Assembly: GCF_004331955.1 (NCBI RefSeq)
Contig: NZ_CP036532.1
Location: forward strand, 1,860,001 to 1,924,000
Direction of reading: 5' to 3'
DNA: 64,000 nt
From: Roseitalea porphyridii
Lineage (GTDB): Bacteria; Pseudomonadota; Alphaproteobacteria; Rhizobiales; Rhizobiaceae
A model generated the notes under the pieces. The model was not told where the DNA came from. It did not search any database and was given only the letters and a program-made list of their open reading frames with translations. Within the stretch, counting starts at the first letter, position 1; every line of letters begins with the position of its first letter. Both the position numbers and the translations under genes were made by a program. Below are positions 39,427 through 47,222 of this stretch, one piece after another.

Positions 39427-39427
39427 A
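39381..39427 (+). repeat. attL: 47-bp direct repeat within tRNA-Lys
   Basis: Starts in the anticodon loop (ACTTTTAATCAG) and runs through the T arm, acceptor and CCA plus one A. It is identical to 49380-49426, and flanking A-rich bases continue with a single difference. Confidence 0.95.
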
Positions 39428-39483
39428 CAAAAATCAAACCTTTAGAGCGTTTCTGGTGTCTCCCGGTCTGTTTGCCCATTGTC

Positions 39484-39503
39484 GGGGTAACGCGAGGGGT
39501 AAC
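39484..39503. promoter_or_regulatory. Left arm-type integrase sites (GGGGTAAC x2)
   Basis: Two direct copies of GGGGTAAC at 39484-39491 and 39496-39503, 12 bases apart and about 57 bases inside attL. The same octamer appears three times inside the other end, so these are probably accessory binding sites for the tyrosine integrase's N-terminal domain. Confidence 0.6.
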
Positions 39504-39521
39504 AAAGGCAGTGGCGGCGAG

Positions 39522-40022
39522 TCAGCTAAGTTGAAGCGACTGCGTCAGATTGGTGCAGAGCAATCCCCAAGGTATCTCGGCAAGGAGCTGCGCCCCATGC
39601 ACAAACGCAAAAACAAAGGGGACAAGGATCTCGGTGGCGTGGAAGGGCCTGTGCTTGTTCCCATCACCATCAACATCGAGGATTTTCCATTCGTCCGCAT
39701 AGGGGCTAGCAGGCAAGCGCGCTTCCAGCGCGGTGATGACCTCGAATTTTGCATCATTCAGAGACTTGTAGCTTGTCACTGCGCGTCTCCACAGAAAACA
39801 AACGGCCAATCCGGCAATGGAAACGGCGACCGTGTCTAGAGAACCGAAGTCTGACTGGGACAGGTAGGCCGCACCCCCAATGATTGCGGTGTTGACAGTG
39901 AGATAAAATGAATTCGCAGATTGGCGCCGTTGACTCACGCGGTCGGCCATCTCCACAAGCATCTTGTAGATCTCGAGAAGGCTCTTAGCCTCAAGGTCTC
40001 TTTCCGGATCGCTCGGCAACAC
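39522..40022 (-). CDS. Small multi-pass membrane protein paired with TIR-like protein (candidate effector)
   Basis: 166 aa if translation begins at the GTG at 40022, which shares its first base with the TIR gene's TAG stop (TAGTG). A longer frame to 40079 would overlap the TIR gene by 58 bases. Residues 1-35 are charged and helical. Hydrophobic segments are about 38-57 (ANSFYLTVNTAIIGGAAYLS), 64-82 and 131-155. Between the second and third is a conserved-looking YKSLNDAKFEVITALEARLP. This layout resembles small 2TM proteins (SLATT-like, or those labelled RipA-family) found beside TIR genes. I infer a membrane effector that disrupts the cell when the TIR enzyme signals. The family is not certain. 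Confidence 0.7.
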   Translation of the reverse strand: MLPSDPERDLEAKSLLEIYKMLVEMADRVSQRRQSANSFYLTVNTAIIGGAAYLSQSDFGSLDTVAVSIAGLAVCFLWRRAVTSYKSLNDAKFEVITALEARLPASPYADEWKILDVDGDGNKHRPFHATEILVPFVFAFVHGAQLLAEIPWGLLCTNLTQSLQLS

Positions 40023-40444
40023 TATTTGCTCTCGTTGCCAAGCCGCCAGACGGCATTGATGATAGATTCCTTTTTCCAACCAACCGACTCACGGGCTGCT
40101 TCTACCACAACAGAAGACGAGCGTTTTTGCCCCCAAGGGTCGACCGCAACAATGGGTCTACTTAGCAGTGTCGCACCGGCGATCTCTTTTTTGATCCATT
40201 TACTGTGGCTCGCATACATGCCGGTCGGGATGACTACCACGTGACTGATTATAAGCCTCTCGTATATCGCCGCTTGGAGGGTTGCGTCGTTGGGTGCGAA
40301 GTGGATCGGGTCATCGCGCGGCACTGACGTGTTAAAGAATTGTAACGGCTGACCATCTACGGACCACTGCTCGTCAAAGATCCATTCTGCGAGCCGATCG
40401 TAATGGCCGGAATACGCCCAAGAATGACTGATAAAAACGTTCAT
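40022..40444 (-). CDS. TIR-like (DUF1863/ThsB-type) domain protein, candidate phage sensor
   Basis: 140 aa from the ATG at 40444, with GGGAGG 4 bases before it. The single domain opens with MNVFISHSWAYSGHYDRLAEW, given here in shortened form as FISHSW, the hallmark of ThsB-type TIR proteins. It continues VVVIPTGMYASHSKWIKKEI, then RPIVAVDPWGQK. Glu87 in KWIKKEI aligns by position with the catalytic glutamate helix of NAD-consuming TIR domains. In Thoeris, a ThsB TIR protein senses phage and makes a cyclic or histidine-linked ADP-ribose signal. Here the partner is a small membrane protein, not SIR2-SLOG ThsA. Defence function is inferred from family and location. Confidence 0.8.
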   Translation of the reverse strand: MNVFISHSWAYSGHYDRLAEWIFDEQWSVDGQPLQFFNTSVPRDDPIHFAPNDATLQAAIYERLIISHVVVIPTGMYASHSKWIKKEIAGATLLSRPIVAVDPWGQKRSSSVVVEAARESVGWKKESIINAVWRLGNESK

Positions 40445-40609
40445 GCGGCCTCCCAACTTTCAGGCGAACTTAGCAGATCGAGTGAGAACTATGCCATAGA
40501 ATTTGGGTTCGACAGTCGGCGTGATCTCTGATGTCACTAAGGGCCTCCCCCCGCTAATCCAATTGGGCCGGGTTCACCAGTATCCGCCTTCGACGCCATC
40601 GGCACAGGT

Positions 40610-40858
40610 CTAATCTGATCCCCCTTCCGGATCAGCGCTCACAGCCCAGATCAACATCGCAGCAAATATCAGTATGCCGCACACAAGCATTTGGCTCACC
40701 CTCCAAAGCTTCCACGGTTCTTCGATTGTCTGCTCCAAGTCTGTTTGGTTTTCTTGAAGGCTTTCTGAAGCGAGGGCTCCCCGATTCTTGCGGGTGTGGA
40801 ATGGGCCGAAACCTTGCGCGTCTTCGCGACCGGCCAAGAAAGGGCCCGGCCCCTGCAT
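40610..40858 (-). CDS. Possible small single-pass membrane protein
   Basis: Up to 82 aa, with start uncertain; the ATG at 40858 has no clear ribosome site. The C-terminal part is convincing as protein: a charged stretch (NQTDLEQTIEEPWKLW) followed by one membrane helix (MLVCGILIFAAMLIWAV) and an acidic tail. Other frames over the same bases are open too. It lies between the tail-module genes and the TIR pair. No function assigned. The flanking stretches 40445-40609 and 40859-40976 show no other gene. Confidence 0.35.
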   Translation of the reverse strand: MQGPGPFLAGREDAQGFGPFHTRKNRGALASESLQENQTDLEQTIEEPWKLWRVSQMLVCGILIFAAMLIWAVSADPEGGSD

Positions 40859-40976
40859 GGGGCGCACAAGGCCGAGCCCAAGCGGTCCAACGGGTGAGGT
40901 AAGGACCACCCAACGGAACCTGAGGATTGTGGGCGACGCCGTCAATGGCCGCTCCCGGCTTCGCGCTGCGCAGCCA

Positions 40977-41666
40977 TCAATTGACCAAGACGGCAACCGC
41001 AGGCTCAATCTTCTCGCCTATCTGATCCGGCCACGTGCGCAGGCGCTCGATCTCGACACCATCGGCGGTGACGGTGGTCAGATCACAGTGCCCGCCGATG
41101 CCATAGATTTCGGGCAGATCGGGCTTGGCCGGATTCGGGGCTTTCTGTCGGCGCATCGCTTCCACGATGTCGGCCCCAAAGCGGCGCATCGCGTCATTGC
41201 CCGCCGCCACGAAGTCATCCGGCGTGAACGGCAGCTTTGCCGGGTCGATGGCGGGGCCGCCGCCGTATTCCGGCCCGATGTCATAGAGCGTGAACGGGTG
41301 CATGTCGGCATATGCCGCGTGCGTCGTGTACATCATCGCAAATGGCGTGCCCGCGTCTGAGACGCCCGCCAGGATCAATTCGTGCTCATACCTGCCAAGC
41401 TGTTCGCGCCGGCGCTCGTCGCCCAGCATGGCTTGCAGATAGGCAATCACGCGGTCCACCGACCCTGACGCCCCGACCACGCGCAAGGCCGCCTCCATGG
41501 CCTCCAGCGCGGCCATTTCGCCGCGTCCGGTGATAGCGAGCGGCAGATCGCCGACCGGCAACGATTTGCATTGAATGTCGATCAGCGTGCCGTCCTCGCG
41601 GTAGACCGCGCCATCGGTCAGCATTTCGACGCGATCCTCGCGCACGATCAGATAATAGGCGCTCAT
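40977..41666 (-). CDS. Phage-associated hypothetical protein downstream of tape measure
   Basis: 229 aa; its start overlaps the tape-measure stop as ATGA. The beginning (AYYLIVREDRVEMLTDGAVYREDGTL) and the block LPLAITGRGEMAALEAMEAAL suggest an Ntn-hydrolase/proteasome-like sandwich of the kind seen in some rhizobial prophages, but this is a weak resemblance. The acidic, Asp/Glu-rich C-terminus is not diagnostic. By position it should belong to the tail or late module. Confidence 0.65.
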   Translation of the reverse strand: MSAYYLIVREDRVEMLTDGAVYREDGTLIDIQCKSLPVGDLPLAITGRGEMAALEAMEAALRVVGASGSVDRVIAYLQAMLGDERRREQLGRYEHELILAGVSDAGTPFAMMYTTHAAYADMHPFTLYDIGPEYGGGPAIDPAKLPFTPDDFVAAGNDAMRRFGADIVEAMRRQKAPNPAKPDLPEIYGIGGHCDLTTVTADGVEIERLRTWPDQIGEKIEPAVAVLVN

Positions 41667-43372
41667 TGCTGCCCTCCAAGGTTCAGGTTCATGATTGTTC
41701 CGTGAATGCCGCCGGGGCGCGCACCGACGCCAAGGCCGCCGCTGAACAGGCTGTCGAGCGCGGAATCGAGCATCCGGTCGATTACCTTGTCCAAGGCACT
41801 GGCGAGCGCGTCGGCCGCACTCTTGCCGCTGCGCAAATCAGAGATGAAGCCGCCGAGCACATCCTTGCCCAACGCCCGCATGTCCTCTGCCGCCTCGCGC
41901 GCGCGATCCTGGCTTTCGGCAAGCTTTTCGGCCTCAGCACTGGCGTTGGCATAGGCCCCGGCCAGCGTGTTGATCTGGGCTTTGAGTTCGGGCGTGATCG
42001 CCAGCCCGGCCTTGCGCGCGGCGGTTTCCAGTTCAACGGCCGCCCGCGCCTTCTCAACGCTTGCGCCATAGTCGTTCAACAGCGGATTGAGCACCGCCAG
42101 GGCGCGGGTCTCGGCCCGTATGACTTCGGTTCGCTCGCGAAGCTGCGCGATCTCGCGTTCAAGCTCATTGGTCCGCCGAGCGCGCGACTTGCCGCCGCCG
42201 CCGCGACCGGAGCGAGCGCCGCCCGACACGGGATAATCCGCCGCAGAGATTGGATTGACGCCAGCACCGCCCAGGCGGCCAGCCTTGCCCCCCGCCGTCC
42301 TGACGGGCAAAGCACCGCCAAACCGCGCAGGATCGACGCCAGCGGCCGGATCGGCCTGCGGAGCGATGAAGCCACCGACCGCCCCGAATATCTCGTCGTT
42401 GAGCGATACCTTGCCGACCAGGGCGAGGAATTGCCGCGCCAGTTCATTGGCCTGCCCCAGCCGTCCGATGAACGTGCCAAGCGGTCCCTCAGCGACACGC
42501 ACCGCGACATCGCCCATATACTCTATACCGCCGGCCAGATCGTTGAGCGCGGCCGCGAGTTTGCCGCTGGTGTCCGTGGTCCGATTGAATTCGCCGGCCG
42601 CGTCCTTGAGCGCATTCTGAATGTTCGTCAGCCCGTCGCCGACCGTGCGGCCGGTTGCAGCGAACTTCTCTTCGAGCGTGACAGCGCCGGCCTCAAAGGC
42701 GCGGAAAAAGGCTTGCGATGAAATCTCACCATCGTTGACCATCTGGCGAAGCTTGGCGACCGATCCGCCCGCTTCTTCGAGGCCGGCGGCGACGGCCTGA
42801 AGGATTGTCGGCGCACCGTCCAGAATCGAGTTGAATTCCTCGGCGCGCACGATGCCGGAGCCGAGCGCCTGGGATAGCTGCAACAGCGCGCCTGAAGCTT
42901 CTTGCGATGATTGCCCGGCCACACGGATCGCGACGGCGACGTTTTCGGAGAAGGTGATCAACTCCTGCGACGTGACGCCGAGTTCCTTTTGCCGCAATGC
43001 CGCCCGGCTGTAGAGTTCGACCAGATCCTCGATCGGCACCGATGCCCGCTGCGCGGCGGTGAATAGTTGGCCATAGACGTTGGAAAGCTGTTCGCCTTCA
43101 AGGCCGGCCACCCGCAAGGCGTTCTGGATACGGGTTGCGCTGTCGATTAGCGCTTGAGCGCCGCGCACTGTGACCGCACTGGCGAAGGCCGCCGCGAATG
43201 CGCCACCCAGCCGAGAGAAGCCGGCGGATAGCCGCTTGTTCATGCGATCGAACCGCCCCTCGATCGCGCGGGCGCGTCGATTGGCCGTCTGATTGGCCTT
43301 GGCCAATTGCTTATCGAATTTCGCCTGACTGGCTTCGAGCCGCACAATCAAGCGTTCTACTTCGGTCGCCAT
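41663..43372 (-). CDS. Phage tape measure protein
   Basis: 569 aa, short for a tape measure. The N-terminus is a basic coiled coil (EVERLIVRLEASQAKFDKQL). The tape-measure domain (about residues 70-270) has ALRVAGLEGEQLSNVYGQL and EEFNSILDGAPTILQAVA. A Gly/Ser/Arg-rich linker (SGGARSGRGGGGKSRARR) precedes another long coiled coil. Tape measures set the tail length in siphophages; a length near 570 would imply a short tail of roughly 80-90 nm by the usual 1.5 angstrom per residue rule. The two tail chaperones normally encoded before it are absent. Confidence 0.88.
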   Translation of the reverse strand: MATEVERLIVRLEASQAKFDKQLAKANQTANRRARAIEGRFDRMNKRLSAGFSRLGGAFAAAFASAVTVRGAQALIDSATRIQNALRVAGLEGEQLSNVYGQLFTAAQRASVPIEDLVELYSRAALRQKELGVTSQELITFSENVAVAIRVAGQSSQEASGALLQLSQALGSGIVRAEEFNSILDGAPTILQAVAAGLEEAGGSVAKLRQMVNDGEISSQAFFRAFEAGAVTLEEKFAATGRTVGDGLTNIQNALKDAAGEFNRTTDTSGKLAAALNDLAGGIEYMGDVAVRVAEGPLGTFIGRLGQANELARQFLALVGKVSLNDEIFGAVGGFIAPQADPAAGVDPARFGGALPVRTAGGKAGRLGGAGVNPISAADYPVSGGARSGRGGGGKSRARRTNELEREIAQLRERTEVIRAETRALAVLNPLLNDYGASVEKARAAVELETAARKAGLAITPELKAQINTLAGAYANASAEAEKLAESQDRAREAAEDMRALGKDVLGGFISDLRSGKSAADALASALDKVIDRMLDSALDSLFSGGLGVGARPGGIHGTIMNLNLGGQQ

Positions 43373-43480
43373 GCCCGGCCCCCTATGCTTGGGAAAAGGC
43401 GGCGACGGACACCGAGAAAGCCGCCGCCGCCAGTTGGCCGGGCACCATGGACACGCCTGGTGTCCGGCTGAGGGACATCG

Positions 43481-44629
43481 TTAGGAACTGGCGACCTTGA
43501 GAAGCTTCACCGCGTCGTCGTTCGCCAGCCCGCCACCGATGCGGCGATAGGCGTAGAAGAGCACGTTCGGCTTGTCGGTGTAGGGATCGCGCAGCATGCG
43601 AATGCCGGGCCGTTCGATGATCGTATAGGCCAGATCGAACCGGCCGAAGGCGATCGGGTATTCGTTCGCGCCAACGTCCGGCATGTATTCGTCGATCTCG
43701 ACGGGGTAACCGAGAAGGGTCGCCGGCTGGCCAGCGGCCATGGCGGGCTGCCACAGATACTGGCCTTGCGTGTCCTTGAACTTGCGGACCGTGGCCATGG
43801 TGTTGCTGTTCATCAGCCAGCGCGCACCGGTGCGGTACGGTGCCCGCAGCGCCACCATCAGGTTGACCAATACGTCGCCAGGATCATCGGTTGGGAAGGC
43901 CGCAGCCTCGCCCGTGGGCACATATTCGATCGTGCCGGCCGCGCGGGAATAATCGCCATCTGTGTTCGTGGCGTAGCTGAGTAGGCCTTTGGGCTTGAGC
44001 GTGCCGTCGCCGGAGATGAGCGCGTCGGCTTCGGTGCGGCCGAACTTGTCGGCGATCTTGCCCTCAATCCACAGGCCCAGGTTCACATTGGAGTCGTCAA
44101 TGAGGCGCTGCGAAATTGCTTGCAGGGCGTAGATTTCATGAAGCGGGATGCTGAACTTGCCGAGCGTTGGCGTCGAGCCCTTCGACCGCGTGGCCGTCTC
44201 GCCAACCCAGGCCGCGTCCGGCTCGTCGCGATCGTCGATTTCCTCGAAGCTGTCACCGGTGTTGATCACCTCGACACGCGCCAGCCGGCGAAGGGCCGAG
44301 AAGTCGTGAAGGCGCTGCGTCATGACGCGGGACTGGGCCGGCAGAACGGTATAGCCGCCGTCCGGGTCAGAGCCGACCGTCATCACGTTCTTGAGTTCGG
44401 TTTCGTCGCCCGTGCGAATGAACGCCGCGACGGCCTTGCGCTCGTCGTCCAGCTTGCCGGCGTTTGGTTCACCGCCACCGGCGACGCCAATGCGGTTCAG
44501 GCGCATTTCAAGCGCTTCACGCTCCTTGCGCTCGGCTTCAATGGCGCCCTCGATCGAGGACTTGAATCCAGAAAAGGCTTCGCCCTGATCCTCGATCAGC
44601 GCTTTGATTTCTTCGAAGTTGACGGACAT
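43481..44629 (-). CDS. HK97-type phage major capsid protein
   Basis: 382 aa from the ATG at 44629, with GGAGGT before it; a start at 44659 is less likely. The N-terminal coiled delta domain (about residues 1-65) serves as scaffold. The HK97 core follows: VMTVGSDPDGGYTVLPAQS, WVGETATRSKGSTPTLGKFSI in part, HEIYALQAISQRLIDDS and ALISGDGTLKPKGLLSY. Capsid maturation normally needs a protease encoded upstream, and none is visible here, nor portal or terminase. It is flanked by two small unknown genes and the tape measure. Confidence 0.95.
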   Translation of the reverse strand: MSVNFEEIKALIEDQGEAFSGFKSSIEGAIEAERKEREALEMRLNRIGVAGGGEPNAGKLDDERKAVAAFIRTGDETELKNVMTVGSDPDGGYTVLPAQSRVMTQRLHDFSALRRLARVEVINTGDSFEEIDDRDEPDAAWVGETATRSKGSTPTLGKFSIPLHEIYALQAISQRLIDDSNVNLGLWIEGKIADKFGRTEADALISGDGTLKPKGLLSYATNTDGDYSRAAGTIEYVPTGEAAAFPTDDPGDVLVNLMVALRAPYRTGARWLMNSNTMATVRKFKDTQGQYLWQPAMAAGQPATLLGYPVEIDEYMPDVGANEYPIAFGRFDLAYTIIERPGIRMLRDPYTDKPNVLFYAYRRIGGGLANDDAVKLLKVASS

Positions 44630-44660
44630 GGGTTTACCTCCAAATAACGTTGGCCGCAAA

Positions 44661-44996
44661 CTAAGTGCTTTGTCCGCTCATGTCCTCGGAGTTATTTAGT
44701 TTCGTCCGAAGTTTTTTCCGGAGACGGTCGCGCGTTGCTTCGAAACCGCTTTCAGTGGCGAAGTATGCTGCTGCCATTTCCGCCGCCCGATTAGCCGATC
44801 CCGCGACACCGGTGCGCAACAAGCGTTCCGCATAGGCCAGCGGGCGTGCGTCATCGACGGGACGCCGGCCAGCGCGCTCGCCGCGAAGCATCGCCGCCGC
44901 TGAAGCGAACCGGCCATCCTCGAACAGCCGGGCCGTAACTTCGAGCAAGTCAGCCGCGTCGGCGCGGAGCTTAGCCGTGGCGTCGTCAGTGGACAT
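44661..44996 (-). CDS. Hypothetical phage-element protein
   Basis: 111 aa, helical and Ala/Arg/Glu-rich (LRADAADLLEVTARLFEDGRF, quoted to 20: LRADAADLLEVTARLFEDGR), with two repeat-like helical hairpins ending RLRKKLRTKLNN. It overlaps the previous gene by 11 bases and is 31 bases from the capsid gene. I do not recognise it. Its place between HNH and capsid genes is where small terminase or connector genes would be expected, but nothing in the sequence supports that. Confidence 0.6.
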   Translation of the reverse strand: MSTDDATAKLRADAADLLEVTARLFEDGRFASAAAMLRGERAGRRPVDDARPLAYAERLLRTGVAGSANRAAEMAAAYFATESGFEATRDRLRKKLRTKLNNSEDMSGQST

Positions 44997-45279
44997 GCCC
45001 GCCGCCCTCGGCCTTGCGCGCTTCCCGACGCATGGCGTCCGTCATCTGTTCGAGCACGTTCGCAATATCGTCCAGACTGTCGCCTTGGTAGGCCTGCATC
45101 GCGGCCGCACCGCCTTTGACCGCACCCTCGAAAACTGCGATCGGCGTCATGCCCTGGCTTGCAGCAAACTTCTCAACGAGGCCGAACACGCTTTCAGCCA
45201 CGATCTTCACATTGCGGTCGTGCTGCGCCAGCAGCTTCTCGTCGGCGGTGTTATCGCCAGTGTTTCGATAGTCGTCCAT
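44986..45279 (-). CDS. Hypothetical phage-element protein
   Basis: 97 aa with AGGAG 7 bases before the ATG. Acidic and helical: RNVKIVAESVFGLVEKFAAS, a GAVKGGAAAMQAYQG segment and a His/Gly tail. No recognised family. It is translated with the following 111-aa gene by overlap. The 96-base gap upstream (45280-45375) carries an AT-rich run that might be a promoter. Confidence 0.65.
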   Translation of the reverse strand: MDDYRNTGDNTADEKLLAQHDRNVKIVAESVFGLVEKFAASQGMTPIAVFEGAVKGGAAAMQAYQGDSLDDIANVLEQMTDAMRREARKAEGGGHVH

Positions 45280-45375
45280 TTTTCACTCCTGAGAAACTTT
45301 TTTTCCGCGGTTTATGGTGAGAAAGCTTCCGCGCCGGTCCGTGGGCGAACGGTCATGAAGATCGGAACGCCCCCC

Positions 45376-45699
45376 TTAGTCGATCGGCCAGCCGTCGGTG
45401 CCAAAGATCGGCCGGCCGCGTCCGCCTCGCTCGATGCTCTGCTTGTGTCCGGTGTGACAGGCGCGGCATAGGCACTCGATGTTGCCCGCGTCCCAGAACA
45501 AGGCGAGGTCGCCTTTGTGTGGGCTCTTGTGGTCGGCGACGAGGTTGGATGTCTTGGCTTCCAGCTTGCCGCAGCGCTGGCACGTGAAGCCGTCGCGCGT
45601 GAGCACCGACCACCGAAGCTCAGCCCATCGCTTGGTCTTGTAGAGCTTCCGGTATGCCTCAGCCTCAGGGCTGCGCTGGTTGCGTGAGTTGCGCGTCAT
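45376..45699 (-). CDS. HNH endonuclease
   Basis: 107 aa. The zinc-binding Cys pairs are FTCQRCGK and CLCRACH, flanking VADHKSPHKGDLALFWD with the HNH Asp-His, so the ββα-metal fold is complete. Phage-encoded HNH proteins of this size usually lie next to terminase and assist packaging cleavage. Here no terminase follows, so the helper's packaging machinery may be the partner. It overlaps the DUF6074-like gene by four bases. Confidence 0.93.
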   Translation of the reverse strand: MTRNSRNQRSPEAEAYRKLYKTKRWAELRWSVLTRDGFTCQRCGKLEAKTSNLVADHKSPHKGDLALFWDAGNIECLCRACHTGHKQSIERGGRGRPIFGTDGWPID

Positions 45700-45989
45700 T
45701 GCCGGGCCTCTTGGTCATGAGGCGTGCGGCGGTCGATCTCGCGCTGAACGGCCTCGCAGAACAATTCAATCTGCCGATTGGCCTCATCGCTGCTGACGCC
45801 AGCGTCGATCAGTCGGTTGACCATTCGGCTGGTGATGTCGCGCCAGTATCGTTCGCGGGCCGTGTCGTTGCGTTGGCGCATGAACACGGTGGCGACGTGG
45901 CGAGCCTTGCCGATCCACCGATCTGCCGGGAAGGCGATGACGGCGGGTGCAGGCTGCCAGTTGAAGAGGGGAAGGTTCGTTTCACTCAT
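45696..45989 (-). CDS. DUF6074-like small protein
   Basis: 97 aa from the ATG at 45989, with GGAGG upstream; a start 30 bases earlier is weaker. The opening LPLFNWQPAPAVIAFPADR is the recognisable block of a family frequent in rhizobial prophages and genomic islands, followed by an Arg-rich helical part (RVERYWRDITSRMVNRLID-like). Function unknown. It sits between the iteron/replication region and the HNH gene. Confidence 0.7.
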   Translation of the reverse strand: MSETNLPLFNWQPAPAVIAFPADRWIGKARHVATVFMRQRNDTARERYWRDITSRMVNRLIDAGVSSDEANRQIELFCEAVQREIDRRTPHDQEARQ

Positions 45990-46024
45990 GACCACCCCCT
46001 CCGTGGCAGATATATACATGTGTA

Positions 46025-46158
46025 CCTGAGACGGGACTGTTCATGTGCCGAACCTCCGGGTTTCGGTCCCTGAGACGGGACTGTGAGCGGGAATTTTGGT
46101 GGGATTTTCAGGTGACGGTCCCTGAGACGGGACTGTTCGGTCCCTGAGACGGGACTGT
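46025..46158. repeat. Iteron cluster: candidate replication origin
   Basis: Four copies of CCTGAGACGGGACTGT at 46025-46040, 46069-46084, 46121-46136 and 46143-46158. Copies 2 to 4 extend to CGGTCCCTGAGACGGGACTG plus T, and contain a hyphenated palindrome, GTCCC-TGAGAC-GGGAC. Copies 3 and 4 are 22 bases apart (two helical turns). Three copies lie inside the 3' end of the winged-helix gene, where they encode repeated VPSQG-like residues, and one lies just after its stop. This resembles lambda O, whose origin is inside its own gene. Confidence 0.75.
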
Positions 46159-46547
46159 GTTTTTTTCTGCGCGGTCCATTCGCGGAACCGCTTAGATGCC
46201 GGCTGATTGGTGCGATTGCAGAAATGCGCGGTCAGACGATACTCCGTCGCAAGCCGAGTTTTGACGTTGAAGCTTGATGCTTGCGTGACCTCGATGAACC
46301 CGCGTTCGAGCAGTTCGGCAAGGGCGCGTTCGGCTGTTGATTTGCCAACGTTGATCGCATCGGCAAGCGAGCGAACGGCCATTGCAAGATGTCCGTTGTT
46401 CGAGCCGTTGAACCGATCGGCAAACTCGACGTAGGCGGCGCGAGCGACGGGCGACAGCGAGCGCCATGCCTCCGTGCGCAAGAACCAGTCCTCAAGCATG
46501 ACAAACCGTGTGCCGCGTCGCTTCTTGTTTCCGGCCCGCTTGCTCAT
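46041..46547 (-). CDS. Winged-helix replication-type protein
   Basis: 168 aa. A basic N-terminus precedes a helix-turn-helix/winged-helix domain: LEDWFLRTEAWRSLSPVARAAYVEF, quoted as EAWRSLSPVARAAYVEFADR, then FNGSNNGHLAMAVRSLADAI and GKSTAERALAELLERGFIEV. This type is common in rhizobial phages and integrative elements at the place of a replication initiator. The C-terminal ~45 residues are low-complexity and encoded by the iterons. I infer that it binds those iterons. It overlaps the preceding gene by four bases. Confidence 0.78.
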   Translation of the reverse strand: MSKRAGNKKRRGTRFVMLEDWFLRTEAWRSLSPVARAAYVEFADRFNGSNNGHLAMAVRSLADAINVGKSTAERALAELLERGFIEVTQASSFNVKTRLATEYRLTAHFCNRTNQPASKRFREWTAQKKTQSRLRDRTVPSQGPSPENPTKIPAHSPVSGTETRRFGT

Positions 46548-46918
46548 GCCCCCTGCCCCCCGCCGACATGGTCTTGCCCTTCGGCGTCGTGCGGCTCGGT
46601 GAGAACGTCGATCTCCGCATCCTGCGCATGAAATCCGGGCGCCTCGGTTGACGCCTCTCGTTGGTCGAGCGCGTTGGTCCAGCCGAGCGACGGCTCGCCA
46701 CGGTCGCAGGCGTCATCTTCCAAATCGTGTTGCAATCCGGCGTCGGTATGGTGCCCGCCCTGCCCCAGCCACGGTTCGTCGTCGCCGTTCGGCTCGTCAT
46801 CGGGGAAATCGGCGGTTTCGAGGTCCGGGTCGCCCTCGATCCGATCGAGCGCGGCGATCAGGATTTCCAGCGCCAGGCCGATGCTGTCGCGTATCTCGCG
46901 CGCGTCGTCGGGCTTCAT
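46544..46918 (-). CDS. Acidic hypothetical protein of the element
   Basis: 124 aa from the ATG at 46918, overlapping the AlpA-like stop as ATGA. A helical N-terminus (AREIRDSIGLALEILIAALD) is followed by a very acidic disordered tail (ETADFPDDEPNGDDEPWLGQ and beyond). I recognise similar proteins after AlpA-like genes in rhizobial elements but know no function. The charge suggests a DNA-mimic or protein-binding tail, which is speculation. Confidence 0.7.
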   Translation of the reverse strand: MKPDDAREIRDSIGLALEILIAALDRIEGDPDLETADFPDDEPNGDDEPWLGQGGHHTDAGLQHDLEDDACDRGEPSLGWTNALDQREASTEAPGFHAQDAEIDVLTEPHDAEGQDHVGGGQGA

Positions 46919-47139
46919 GATGCGCCCCCGCGCTCGGCAACGCGGCTGCGCTCGAATGCGACCAGCTCGGACTCGCGGAAATAGCAGCGTCCCCGGATTT
47001 TGATCGGCCGGGGGAAGCCCATGCGCTCGTCGCGCAGCCATCTGTGAATGGTCATATCGCTAACGCCGTAGCGCTTGCGGACCTGCGGGCGCGGGACGAA
47101 CACATCGTCGGCGGCCGGCTTTGGTGTGGTGATGTTCAT
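46915..47139 (-). CDS. AlpA-like helix-turn-helix excisionase/regulator
   Basis: 74 aa from the ATG at 47139. A single MerR-like winged helix reads VRKRYGVSDMTIHRWLRDER, then FPRPIKIRGRCYFRESELVAFE, matching AlpA/excisionase-family proteins. In satellites and integrative elements these activate integrase or direct excision. It is the first of a coupled gene series leading to the replication-type gene; the 83-base gap before it (47140-47222) probably holds the promoter. Confidence 0.88.
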   Translation of the reverse strand: MNITTPKPAADDVFVPRPQVRKRYGVSDMTIHRWLRDERMGFPRPIKIRGRCYFRESELVAFERSRVAERGGAS

Positions 47140-47222
47140 GTTAGCCCTCGTCATTGTCGTGGGCCAACTTTCGCTGGCGAGCAGCCGCTGGTCTTGTCAG
47201 ACCTCCAACGAAACGAGTGAAC

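Noticed and set aside
40022-40444. Classical Thoeris (ThsA + ThsB)
   Set aside because: No SIR2-SLOG or macro-domain protein is encoded in the element; only a small membrane protein is next to the TIR-like gene.
40632-40913. Alternative - strand frame over the small membrane protein of the element
   Set aside because: Pro/Arg-rich composition without hydrophobic or domain signals; the other frame, with a clear membrane helix, is more likely.
46025-46158. Repeats that might be a small CRISPR array
   Set aside because: Spacings are 44, 52 and 22 bases, repeats are short with no uniform spacers, and they lie inside a replication-type gene; no cas genes are present.
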